A stretch of DNA of 49,619 nt from Firmicutes bacterium CAG:238 (GCA_000435615.1 FR882035.1:79916-129534), one strand, 5' to 3'; counted from the first letter of the stretch, positions 7,795 to 15,612 are shown. A program made the numbers and translations. Notes: a model not told the origin generated them from the sequence alone.

Positions 7795-9198
7795 ATGACG
7801 GTAGATAAAGATTTCATGGAAATGATGCTGGAATGCATTCCGGGGCTGCTTTGCATAGACAACGACGGTAAAATCACCTATGTCAATGAAAAGATGCTGA
7901 AATACAAGAACTGCACGAGCGAGCAGATGATAGGAAAACATATAAAAAAGTTTTTTCCGTACACGCATATGATTGAAAACATGGAAAATGAGAGGGATAC
8001 CATCGCGTTCTATCAGGGAAATGTCACCTCTAAGGATGATGTGGAGGCGAGCGTGCATTATGTTCTTCGTAAAGATGGAAAACGGGTCGGACTGATGACC
8101 TATGACATTTTCCAGGAGCTGAAGGAATTCGAACAGTTTGTGCGGATGTACGGAGAACTGGATGATAAAATCAAGTATTACCGCGAAGAACTTAAGGAAT
8201 ACCGCATGACCAAGTATTCGATAGAAGACATAGTTGGTCAGTCGGAACAGATAAAAAAACTGAAGGCTGATATTAAGAATGCTGCCAAGACGAGTTCAAC
8301 CGTTTTGATTACCGGCGAAACCGGCACAGGAAAGGAACTGGTAGCACATTCCATTCACGATTTATCGAAAAGACGTTCTAATAAATTCGTTAAGCTGAAT
8401 ATCACGAACCTGCCGCCGAGTTTGATTGAATCTGAATTGTTCGGATATGAGGCAGGCTCTTTTACCGGTGCGGTCAAAAGCGGTAAGAAAGGGCGTTTCG
8501 AAGAAGCTGACAACGGAACTTTGTTTATCGATGAAATTGAGACACTGCCGCTGGAAATGCAGCCGAAGCTTTTGCGGGTGCTGCAGGAGCGTGAAATCGA
8601 AAGAATCGGAAACAATGAATCCATACAGATTAATGTTCGGATTATCAGCGCGACGAATGAAAAACTCGAAGAATTAGTAAAGGAAAGAAAGTTTAGAAAA
8701 GACCTGTTTTATAGGTTGGAAGTCGTGAGAATCAATGTTCCGTCGCTGCGCGAGCGAAAGGAAGACATTCGGCTGCTCGCAGAACATTTTATCAGGGAAT
8801 ATAATATGACACTGGGTACAAATGTCACGGGAATTACAGATGCAGCTGTGGTGAAGCTGGAAAGCTATGACTGGCCGGGAAATGTGCGGGAACTGAAGAA
8901 TGTAATCGAGCGTGCCATGGGCGCGGCAAACAACAACTTGGTGGATAGCGATTCCATACAAATCGCTTCCATTGTGGATAATTCTGCATTAGGCAGAGGA
9001 GAAACGGCAGCTGTACCGCACAGCTATTTTGACTTTGAAGGAGAAAGCCCAATCGAAGAAGCGAAGAGGCAAGCCGAAATTGCCGTCATTACAGAGGCTT
9101 TGGCGAGAGCTGAGGGAAATAAGAAAAGGGCAGCCGAAATGTTGAAAATTGCAAGGCCGCTCCTGTATCAAAAGATGGATCGGCTGAAAATCGAATAA
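7795..9198 (+). CDS. PAS-domain sigma-54-dependent transcriptional activator
   Basis: 467 residues, an enhancer-binding protein. Residues about 5-100 form a PAS-like sensor (CIPGLLCIDNDGKITYVNEKML). The AAA+ domain has Walker A GETGTGKE (about 174-181), the sigma-54 contact loop GSFTGA (about 221-226), Walker B GTLFIDEI and an arginine-finger segment FRKDLFYRL. The end (EGNKKRAAEMLKIARPLLYQKMDRL) is a Fis-type HTH. The loop reads GSFTGA rather than the commoner GAFTGA. RocR, which controls arginine/ornithine catabolism in Bacillus, has this general layout. Start ATG 7795 is preferred over in-frame ATGs at 7780 and 7789 because GGAG lies 8 bases before it. The likely target is the promoter at 9446. 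Confidence 0.92.
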   Translation: MTVDKDFMEMMLECIPGLLCIDNDGKITYVNEKMLKYKNCTSEQMIGKHIKKFFPYTHMIENMENERDTIAFYQGNVTSKDDVEASVHYVLRKDGKRVGLMTYDIFQELKEFEQFVRMYGELDDKIKYYREELKEYRMTKYSIEDIVGQSEQIKKLKADIKNAAKTSSTVLITGETGTGKELVAHSIHDLSKRRSNKFVKLNITNLPPSLIESELFGYEAGSFTGAVKSGKKGRFEEADNGTLFIDEIETLPLEMQPKLLRVLQEREIERIGNNESIQINVRIISATNEKLEELVKERKFRKDLFYRLEVVRINVPSLRERKEDIRLLAEHFIREYNMTLGTNVTGITDAAVVKLESYDWPGNVRELKNVIERAMGAANNNLVDSDSIQIASIVDNSALGRGETAAVPHSYFDFEGESPIEEAKRQAEIAVITEALARAEGNKKRAAEMLKIARPLLYQKMDRLKIE

Positions 9199-9210
9199 AA
9201 ACGGAAGGAA

Positions 9211-9260
9211 AAGTGTAAGTGTAAAAAAACATGACAGTATATACTTACACTTCTTTTTTT
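9211..9260 (+). terminator. Terminator of the sigma-54 activator gene
   Basis: AAGTGTAAGT (9211-9220) and ACTTACACTT (9243-9252) are perfect 10-base complements, followed by a run of seven T (9254-9260). The loop is AT-rich and about 22 bases long. It lies 13 bases after the activator stop. Confidence 0.65.
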
Positions 9261-9442
9261 ATCCGAAATGAGATTTGGAAGAAGGCGATAAAACCGATAA
9301 TTTCAACATTTATAAGAGATTTAATATGAAATATGAATAAAAGAATTGCTCCTGTCAGTGCTACTGAAAGAAAAAAATGTGTAATTGCTGACTGACATGC
9401 AAAGAAAAGCTTGATGGGAAACGTTGAAATTTCAACACTCAA
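9261..9442. promoter_or_regulatory. AT-rich upstream region of cassette B with candidate activator sites
   Basis: This is most of the 344-base gap between activator and cassette B; no gene is seen. It holds TCAGT-GCT-ACTGA (9355-9367), a related ACTGAC element about 30 bases on, and the perfect palindrome GTTGAAATTTCAAC (9423-9436) ten bases before the sigma-54 promoter; TTTCAAC recurs at 9301-9307. Activator sites normally lie 80-200 bases upstream of a sigma-54 promoter, so the TCAGT/ACTGA repeat is the better enhancer candidate and the palindrome may bind something else. Confidence 0.4.
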
Positions 9443-9445
9443 AGG

Positions 9446-9462
9446 TTGGCATACATTTTGCT
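9446..9462 (+). promoter_or_regulatory. Sigma-54 (-24/-12) promoter of cassette B
   Basis: TTGGCATACATTTTGCT matches the sigma-54 consensus TTGGCAC-N5-TTGCT, with GG (9448-9449) and GC (9460-9461) exactly 10 bases apart. It lies 81 bases before the first gene of cassette B and downstream of a sigma-54 activator gene. Confidence 0.85.
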
Positions 9463-9542
9463 ATTTATACTTATAAACGGAGAATGCTAACCAATGGCTA
9501 TCCGATACTTAAAAGTGAAAACACTGAAGGGAGACGATTGAA

Positions 9543-10550
9543 ATGAAATTAGAAAGAGGAAAAGATTTATTGTATTTAAGCCAGCAGCAGATTGTTGATT
9601 TAAACATCACAATGGAACAGATGATCGATCTGATGGAAAAAATGTACACGGAAAAGAGCAAAGGCAATACGCAGATGCCATCCAAGATTGCGCTTCATAC
9701 CGTTAAAGAATTCCCGGGAGATTTCGTTCACACAATGCCGGCATATATTTCTTCCATGGACTGCGCAGGCGTTAAGATTGTAAGCGGATATGAAAACGCA
9801 AGAAAATTAGGCTATCCGTATATCAGCGGTCTGTATATGCTTACAGATGTTGAAACAGGAATTCCACTTGCTATTATGGACTGCGTATGGATGACAACTG
9901 TAAGAACCGGTGCGGTTACAGGTCTTACCGCTAAGGTTTTGGCAAACCCTGACAGTGAAATCGTAGGTTTAATCGGTACAGGCGTTCAGGGCAGAATTCA
10001 GGTTCATGGCTTAATGGCAGTTATGAAAAACATCAAGACAATTAAAGTTTTCGACCAGAGCAAAGAAGCAGTAGAAGCATACATCAAGGAAATGTCCGAA
10101 ATTTATCCGGAGGTAAACTTCGAAGTCGTTGATAAGAGAGAAGACGCTGTAATCGGATGCGATCTCCTTCTTTCCTGCGTTCCGTGTTCTGTTGAACCGG
10201 GCATCGAATTCATCACAGGCGACATGATTAAAGAAGGCTGCACAGCTCTTCCGGTAGACGATCTCGTATTATTCAAGCCTGAAACTTGTTCAGAAGGAAC
10301 ATTTGCGAAGGCATTTACAGACGACCAAGGTCAGTTCAAGGGATTCAAAGACATGGGATTCTTCAGAACTTTCAAGGAAATTCCTTTCGAACTTGGCGAT
10401 GCTGTAACAGGTAAGGTTCCGGGACGTACTTCACATGAAGAAAAGATTTTGACGGTTAACATCGGAACAGGTCTTGCAGACGTAGCAACTGCAAAACTGC
10501 TTTATGATATCGCATTGGAAAAGGATTTGGGAACAGTTCTTCCACTCTAA
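9543..10550 (+). CDS. Ornithine cyclodeaminase / mu-crystallin family protein
   Basis: 335 residues, NAD(P)-dependent. Family landmarks are GVKIVSGYEN (ligand-binding Lys region, residues about 76-85), the RTGA motif in TTVRTGAVTGL, the dinucleotide motif GLIGTGVQGR and the acidic VDDL segment near residue 240. Members include ornithine cyclodeaminase (ornithine to proline plus ammonia), ketimine reductases, alanine dehydrogenase and opine-cleaving SbnB-type enzymes, so the reaction is not fixed. ATG 9543 has an AAGGGAG site. First gene of cassette B, 75 bases before the dctP start, driven by the sigma-54 promoter, which suggests use of an imported amino-acid-like carbon or nitrogen source. 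Confidence 0.85.
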   Translation: MKLERGKDLLYLSQQQIVDLNITMEQMIDLMEKMYTEKSKGNTQMPSKIALHTVKEFPGDFVHTMPAYISSMDCAGVKIVSGYENARKLGYPYISGLYMLTDVETGIPLAIMDCVWMTTVRTGAVTGLTAKVLANPDSEIVGLIGTGVQGRIQVHGLMAVMKNIKTIKVFDQSKEAVEAYIKEMSEIYPEVNFEVVDKREDAVIGCDLLLSCVPCSVEPGIEFITGDMIKEGCTALPVDDLVLFKPETCSEGTFAKAFTDDQGQFKGFKDMGFFRTFKEIPFELGDAVTGKVPGRTSHEEKILTVNIGTGLADVATAKLLYDIALEKDLGTVLPL

Positions 10551-10625
10551 TTTGTGTAAAAGGTTAAGAATTGTAGCGAATGTATTCACCGACATCCATT
10601 TATGTATGAAAGAAAGGAGAAAAAA

Positions 10626-11639
10626 ATGGGAAAGAAAGTATTAAGCGTATTATGCATAGTAGCATTGGTTTTCACATTCTGTGTCGGATGTGGCGACAGC
10701 GGAGCGCAAGGCGATACCGAACAGACTTATAATTTCAAATTAGCGATGTCATATCCTACAGACCACGCTGACACGCAGGCGGCACAGAGAGCTGCGGACA
10801 CAATCAAAGAAAAGACAAACGGTCATGTAAATATTACAATTTATCCGTCCTCACAGCTTGGGGACTATCAGCAGGTTTACGAAGAAGTTATGATGGGCAC
10901 GATTGACATGGCCTGCATTACACTTTCCACTACCTATGATTCGAGACTCGAGATGCTTACGATTCCTTATCTCGTATCAAGCTACGATGAAGCTGTTGAA
11001 AAATTCTCATCCGGTTCTGAATATTATGGACTTCTTGAAGGTGTTTTAAATGACGCTGGACTGCACCCGCTCTGCATCTTCAACGATGGTTTCATGGGAA
11101 TCGGAGCAACGAAGAAAATCGAAAACGCAACCGATTACACAATTGCGCATAAAGAACTTTTAAGAGTACCGGCAATGGACTCCTATATCTGGACCGCAAA
11201 GGCTATGGGATACAACACAACAACAATTGCTTACTCTGACCTGTATTCCGCACTTCAGACAGGGGTGGCTGACGGCTGGATCGGTGGTTCGGCATATGTC
11301 AATAAGACAAGCTTCGGAGACGTCTTAAAGTACTATGTTGATAACAAATACATCCTTGAGCTCATTGTAGGCATCATGAATAATGACAAATTCAGTACTC
11401 TGCCGGAGGAATATCAGAAGATTATCAACGAAGCTTTCCAAGCAGAAGCAGTTACGGTTGCAAACGACAGACAAAAACTCGATGATCAGGCAATGAAGGA
11501 TATGGATGCAGCAGGTATTACGGTTGAAGTTCCAAGCGAAGAAGAAATTCAGAAGGTTGCGGCACACTTCAAAGAAACCGTATGGCCGAAATACAAAGAC
11601 ATTCTTGGAGATGAACTTTATAATAAGCTTCTCGCTTAA
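10626..11639 (+). CDS. dctP: TRAP transporter substrate-binding lipoprotein (DctP family), cassette B
   Basis: 337 residues. The signal peptide MGKKVLSVLCIVALVFTFCVGC ends in lipobox VGC. It shares with the cassette A DctP the VNITIYPSSQLGDYQQVYEE and ADGWIGGSAYVN landmarks, showing close paralogy, but many likely ligand-facing positions differ. ATG 10626 is chosen because AAAGGAG ends seven bases before it; the in-frame ATG at 10602 would put eight charged residues before the signal peptide. The likely ligand is a carboxylate, possibly the substrate of the preceding cyclodeaminase-family enzyme. Confidence 0.9.
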   Translation: MGKKVLSVLCIVALVFTFCVGCGDSGAQGDTEQTYNFKLAMSYPTDHADTQAAQRAADTIKEKTNGHVNITIYPSSQLGDYQQVYEEVMMGTIDMACITLSTTYDSRLEMLTIPYLVSSYDEAVEKFSSGSEYYGLLEGVLNDAGLHPLCIFNDGFMGIGATKKIENATDYTIAHKELLRVPAMDSYIWTAKAMGYNTTTIAYSDLYSALQTGVADGWIGGSAYVNKTSFGDVLKYYVDNKYILELIVGIMNNDKFSTLPEEYQKIINEAFQAEAVTVANDRQKLDDQAMKDMDAAGITVEVPSEEEIQKVAAHFKETVWPKYKDILGDELYNKLLA

Positions 11640-11685
11640 TGAAACAAAGGAGAGCGCAATATAAGTTTCCATTGAGAATTTGTAT

Positions 11686-11733
11686 CGGAGCACTGCAGCC
11701 TGCCGGACATCGACCGCAGAATGCGGTGCTTCG
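11686..11733 (+). promoter_or_regulatory. Hairpin with an alternative fold between dctP and dctQ (cassette B)
   Basis: CGGAGCACTGCA (11686-11697) pairs with TGCGGTGCTTCG (11722-11733) as 12 bp with two G-U pairs. The shorter hairpin CCGCA-GAA-TGCGG (11714-11726) uses part of the same 3' arm, so the two folds exclude each other. No T-run follows. Its place mirrors the cassette A attenuator, but the sequence is unrelated. Confidence 0.5.
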
Positions 11734-11760
11734 GTACAGATTATCTTTAGGAGGGGAAAA

Positions 11761-12303
11761 ATGAAAAACAGAAAACCGATTGAGGAAATGGGCTTTTGGA
11801 AGTTCATTGTCGCAATTGAAGAATATATATTGGTGATTACAAGCTTTGTTGCTGCCTGTATCGTTGCAATCGGCGTATTCACGAGATATGTCCTTGGAAT
11901 AGACTTCTTCGGACAGGAAGAAATTATAACATTAATTGCAATGTGGCTGTATTGGATTGGCGGTGTATATGGCAGCTATGAAGGTAGCCATATCAAAGGT
12001 GACATCCTAAATACCTATGTAAAGAACGAAAAAGTTCTCAAGGGACTCAATGCATTTGTTTACATAGTTAGTATCGTAATATCTGCAGTATTTACGGTGT
12101 GGAGTTATGGCTATCTGATGAGAAATATCGCGCAGTGGCCGGTATCGACAGGACTGAAAATTCCTCTTGTTATCTGTCAGGTTCCGCTATTGATTGGGTT
12201 CGGCATGATGACGCTTTACGAACTGTATCACTTAATCAAGTTATTATCCTCCAAGAGTGACGACGCTGCCGGCGCCGGAGGTACAGCAGAGGAGGGAATA
12301 TAA
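11761..12303 (+). CDS. dctQ: TRAP transporter small permease (DctQ family), cassette B
   Basis: 180 residues with about four membrane helices; LIAMWLYWIGGVYGSYEGSHIKGDIL corresponds to the DctQ core and resembles the cassette A subunit. ATG 11761 is chosen because TAGGAGGGG precedes it; the frame is open further upstream but there the sequence folds as a hairpin rather than coding. Its stop abuts the next ATG, giving tight coupling with dctM. Confidence 0.87.
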   Translation: MKNRKPIEEMGFWKFIVAIEEYILVITSFVAACIVAIGVFTRYVLGIDFFGQEEIITLIAMWLYWIGGVYGSYEGSHIKGDILNTYVKNEKVLKGLNAFVYIVSIVISAVFTVWSYGYLMRNIAQWPVSTGLKIPLVICQVPLLIGFGMMTLYELYHLIKLLSSKSDDAAGAGGTAEEGI

Positions 12304-13623
12304 ATGGAATTAGTTATTGGTTTTATCATACTTGTAGTTTTAGTAGTTGTAGGTGTGCCGATTGTATTTTCCTTCGGTGCGGCAACGATTTGGTTTACCC
12401 TTTCACTCGGTTACGATCCGGCTTTCCTGATGCCTACAGCATACAGCAAGCTGAACGGCGTTGTTCTTTTCGCAATTCCGCTTTTCATCATGGCAGGCGG
12501 AATCATGGAAAAGGGAAAGATTGGCGGAGCACTTATCAGCTTTATTGAAATTTTCTGTGGGAGAACAAAAGGTGCGCTTTGTGCAGTTGCATCCGTTGCA
12601 TGTGCTGTTCTCGGCTCGATTTGCGGAAGCGGCGCGGCAACCCTTTCCTGTATCGGTTCGATACTTGCACCGAAAATGCGAGAAAGAAACTACCCTATGG
12701 GCGTTGCAGCTGCAGTACTTGCATGCGCAGCACCTATCGGAATGCTGATACCGCCAAGCTCCATACAGATTTTGTATGCATGGTCGGGACAACTTTCGGT
12801 ACTTGCTTGTTTCCTTTCAACGGTACTTCCGGGAATTCTTCTTACCATTTTAATTGCAATTGTAGGTGTTGTAATGGCAAGAAGAGAGTCGCATAAAGCA
12901 GGCGTTGAAATGATTCTTGACGAAGAAGTTCCCAGACATCAGAGATGGGTCATGGCGAGAAAGCGTACTTTCTCAGCAGCTCCCGCTCTTGTAATGCCGA
13001 TTATTATTTTAGGTGGTATTTACGGCGGTTATATGACTCCGTCGGAAGCTGCGGCAATTTCCGTTATCTATGCACTTCCGGTAAGTATTTGGGTCTATAA
13101 GGGCGTTAAGATTAAAGGACTGAAGCAGGTATTCGTAGAAACTGCTACGACAACAGGCGTTATCATGGTAATGCTTTCAACCATCATGGTAATGAGCCGT
13201 ATTTTGATTATGGAAAATCTGCCGGGCAAAGTGCTTGAACTCTTATTGGCAATAAGCGATAACAAATATGTTATTTTAGTAATGATTAACATATTCCTTG
13301 TAATTATCGGAATGATTATGGATGATGTTTCAGGCACATTGCTTTGCACGCCAATCCTCATCCCAATTGCAATATCGCTGGGAGTAAGCCCATATCACAT
13401 GGCAGCAATTCTGGGCGTAAACCTCGGAATGGGCAATATCACGCCGCCTACGGCTCCGTTCCTTTACCTCGGAGGAAGAATCTGCAAAGTAAACACGAAG
13501 GACATGCTCAAGCATTGCGTGATTATAATCCTATTTGCATATTTGCCGACGCTGATTCTGACAACTTATGTTCCGCAGATGGCGTTATGGCTTCCAAACC
13601 TCATCATGGAAGGCACCTATTAA
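12304..13623 (+). CDS. dctM: TRAP transporter large permease (DctM family), cassette B
   Basis: 439 residues, about a dozen membrane helices. Signatures are IPLFIMAGGIMEKGKIGGALI, GSGAATLSCIGSILAPKM, PPSSIQILYAWSGQLSVLACFLSTVLPGILL and LGVNLGMGNITPPTAPFLYLG. Its near-identity to DctM of cassette A over these blocks points to duplication of a whole PQM set. The ribosome site GGAGGG lies in the dctQ 3' end. It is the last recognisable gene of the sigma-54 operon. Confidence 0.92.
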   Translation: MELVIGFIILVVLVVVGVPIVFSFGAATIWFTLSLGYDPAFLMPTAYSKLNGVVLFAIPLFIMAGGIMEKGKIGGALISFIEIFCGRTKGALCAVASVACAVLGSICGSGAATLSCIGSILAPKMRERNYPMGVAAAVLACAAPIGMLIPPSSIQILYAWSGQLSVLACFLSTVLPGILLTILIAIVGVVMARRESHKAGVEMILDEEVPRHQRWVMARKRTFSAAPALVMPIIILGGIYGGYMTPSEAAAISVIYALPVSIWVYKGVKIKGLKQVFVETATTTGVIMVMLSTIMVMSRILIMENLPGKVLELLLAISDNKYVILVMINIFLVIIGMIMDDVSGTLLCTPILIPIAISLGVSPYHMAAILGVNLGMGNITPPTAPFLYLGGRICKVNTKDMLKHCVIIILFAYLPTLILTTYVPQMALWLPNLIMEGTY

Positions 13624-13658
13624 TATAAAAGAAATCCCATAATAAGAAATCATAAAAA

Positions 13659-13695
13659 GGGGCACATAGCAAAATTTGACGGCTAATGTGCCTCT
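13659..13695 (+). terminator. Probable terminator of cassette B
   Basis: GGGGCACAT-AGC (13659-13670) pairs with GCT-AATGTGCCTC (13682-13695), including a 7-bp GGCACAT/ATGTGCC core. The tail CTGTTTC is only moderately T-rich. Confidence 0.5.
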
Positions 13696-13699
13696 GTTT

Positions 13700-14090
13700 C
13701 ATAGCAAAATCCTTTCTTCGATAAGTGCTGGGGTGAAGCGTAAAGGCGACAGGCGTGCAATGATTATTAATCGGAAAAAGAGCCTGTTGCCAATTTGATT
13801 TCGTTCATATCCTTGCGATTCAAAAAGATAAGGTTTCAACCATGGCCCAAACAGGAAGTACGCCCGAATATTTGCTGTTGTGATGCTTAACAAATGCTTC
13901 ATTCTTGTTGTCTTTGCGGGCCGCAATTAAATCAGCTTCAAACTGTTTGAAATGCACTTCTCTGGCAAAATTACTTACGCACGTGTAACCTTTTAAGGCT
14001 TTGCAAGCATAAACGGGGTCGTTAACTATTAATCCCTTAGAACGCAATTATTCGATTTGTTCTTCAAAATTCTTAAAAGATTTAATGAGA
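13700..14090 (-). pseudogene. Remnant of an Abi-family (Abi_2) abortive-infection gene
   Basis: On the minus strand the pieces FKNFEEQIE, stop, LRSKGLIVNDPVYACKALK and FVKHHNSKYSGVLPVWAMVETLSF can be read in one frame, with TAA at about 14046-14048 interrupting FEEQIE-LRSKGL. Abi_2 proteins begin with a QI-L-rGL-i-d motif and have an FxxHHxxKYxGxLPxWxxxExLSFG block near the middle. The normal NYYRL region between them is missing and the frame ends right after LSF, so the gene has a nonsense codon, an internal deletion and a lost 3' part. No start codon is visible. A residual anti-phage gene, no longer functional. Confidence 0.65.
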
Positions 14091-14849
14091 GAAAAGGAAG
14101 GCAGGAGGGGGAAGAATAAACGAAAGAAAAGGAGTAAAAGATTATATAAGTCAACCACCAATTCCGTACTCTGCGGTGTATGCGGAGGTATAAAGAAAAA
14201 ACACATCGGCTTAATTATCGTAATATCCTTACTTTTCATCGCCGCAGAGGATTTGATTTCTTGGATGCGAAGCTATAACGAAACGGCCCCAAAAGGTGAG
14301 GACCTGCGTTTTTACGGCTTCGACATGCAGCGATATGCAAACAACTACCGTTATCTGCTTGAGGCGGTACAGGAAGCGGGACTTGACACCTCCGAACTAG
14401 AAGCAGTTTGGGATGAGGACAAGTATTCCTATAAGCAGGAATACTCATCCAAGGAACTCAAAAAAATAATCAAAGGGGTAAGAGAACAACTTCCTGCTCA
14501 AGATGCACAGGCACTGCATTTTGCGGATATCATGATCCAAAACCTTGAAATAAGCGGTGAAGCGAATGACAATGCAGGATATATCTCACTTCGTGACCGC
14601 CTGATGGCAGAGAATGCGATGTGGGTACTCGATCAGGAAAAGGTTCGCGGCAATGACTGCATTTTCATAGCCGAACACAACGGACATATTGAGCAAAACG
14701 GAAGCTACGACAAAGATAATAAGGTAATGGGTGCACTTCTGGCGGATGAACTCGGAGATGCGTATTTTGCAATCGGAACGGACTTTTACAAGACAAGCTG
14801 CAATCTTCCGAAAATAATCCGCAGACGGTTCATATCATTTTCGGTATAG
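14085..14849 (+). pseudogene. Chimeric fragment: PspC-like start joined to part of an erythromycin-esterase family gene
   Basis: A 254-residue open frame made of unrelated parts. Residues about 20-36 (KRLYKSTTNSVLCGVCGGI) are the beginning of a PspC domain. From about residue 55 (EDLISWMRSYNE ... DLRFYGFDMQRYANNYRYL ... YISLRDRLMAENAMWVLDQEK ... FIAEHNGHIEQNG) it is the middle of an erythromycin-esterase-family protein, which in full length is about 400 residues. The esterase N-terminal catalytic segment is missing and the C-terminus stops early at a junction with merR sequence on the other strand. It is open by chance or recent decay; function is unlikely. Confidence 0.6.
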
Positions 14850-14974
14850 ATGCGGTATCCGTTTTCTTTTCTCTGTGGCTTTTGGATCAGCTCCCACTCT
14901 TCATATTTTCTTACGGTGTTGGGGTGCAGACCGGCGAGCCTTGCGATTTGCCCCGTGGTATAGGTTGTGCTCAT
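14786..14974 (-). pseudogene. Truncated MerR-family regulator (DNA-binding part)
   Basis: 62 residues beginning MSTTYTTGQIARLAGLHPNTVRKYEEWELI, the winged-helix DNA-binding half of a MerR protein, with GYRIYTENDMNRLRII forming the wing. It ends within the sequence of the erythromycin-esterase fragment on the other strand, so the dimerisation helix and effector domain are lost. ATG 14974 has a poor ribosome site (GGAAC). Probably inactive; a free DNA-binding fragment is a remote possibility. Confidence 0.6.
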
Positions 14975-15056
14975 TTTTGTTCCAATCTCGTGTAATTTGC
15001 TTCTCATTGTACCACAATTACAAATAAAAAAATATAAAATAATTCCATAAAACATC

Positions 15057-15085
15057 TTGAAATTGTGTGTAAAAAGTGCTATCAT
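15057..15085 (+). promoter_or_regulatory. Promoter of tRNA-Pro
   Basis: -35 TTGAAA (15057-15062), 17-base spacer, -10 TATCAT (15080-15085), about 34 bases before the tRNA 5' end. Confidence 0.6.
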
Positions 15086-15118
15086 GGATGAGGTCGTAGG
15101 TCAGCGGCTTCCTATTTT

Positions 15119-15195
15119 CGGGATGTGGCTCAGCTTGGTAGAGCGTTGCGTTCGGGACGCAAAGGCCGCAGGTTCGAATCCTGTCATCCCGACCA
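15119..15195 (+). tRNA. tRNA-Pro (anticodon CGG)
   Basis: 77-base cloverleaf with encoded CCA. The acceptor stem pairs CGGGATG (15119-15125) with CATCCCG, followed by ACCA. The anticodon stem TTGCG/CGCAA encloses loop TTCGGGA, so the anticodon is CGG and reads CCG. The T-arm contains GGTTCGAATCC. A good promoter precedes it and a terminator follows, so it is a single-gene unit. The upstream side holds gene fragments, in keeping with tRNA genes as integration sites. Confidence 0.95.
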
Positions 15196-15203
15196 AGACA
15201 AAG

Positions 15204-15228
15204 AAAACCTCTTTATGAGGTTTTTTTT
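15204..15228 (+). terminator. Terminator of tRNA-Pro
   Basis: AAAACCTC (15204-15211), loop TTTAT, GAGGTTTT, then T to 15228: a canonical intrinsic terminator 8 bases after the tRNA. Confidence 0.88.
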
Positions 15229-15612
15229 GATACAGAGAAGAATTTCGGGGCTGTGAAGAAGGTATGCAGGCGGTCAAATTCTTCAAGTGGGAATAGTGCT
15301 TTCGTCGTGCAAGCGAAAATTACATTAAAACGCCTTTTTGGTGCAAAAAATATAGTCGAATTTTACTTTTAGTACATTTCCCTTGGGGGAAGGCCGTGCA
15401 TAGAAGTGAATAGATAAATGTGTGAATCCACATTTTGTATGAGCATGGCGTGAGGCACTACATATAGTGATACCTCACACAGATGCGAAAGCCAACTGTC
15501 AATTGATGGAATGGATCGTTACATCAAACGTCCGAAAAACACAAAAAAATGTAATTTTCGCATGAACCTATAAATTTACAGTCGCCGTCATATCTTTACA
15601 GAACACAAAAAG
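15229..15612. other. Gene-free stretch with a strong hairpin
   Basis: No credible gene is seen on either strand. A notable element is 15450-15478: GTGAGGCACTA (15450-15460), loop CATA, then TAGTG-ATA-CCTCAC, an 11-bp stem with a 3-base bulge. Nearby are TTCCC-TT-GGGGAA (near 15378) and TGTG-AATC-CACA. The sequence could be the relic of a mobile element or a small structured RNA; no promoter was found to support the latter. Confidence 0.35.

Noticed and set aside
9245..9442. 65-codon minus-strand frame between the activator and cassette B
   Set aside because: It starts in the promoter region, overlaps the palindrome and enhancer-like repeats, has no ribosome site and resembles no family.
15101..15286. 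61-codon minus-strand frame including GMTGFEPAAFASRTQRSTKLSHIP
   Set aside because: This is the well-known false protein made by translating the complement of a tRNA gene; it lies over tRNA-Pro.
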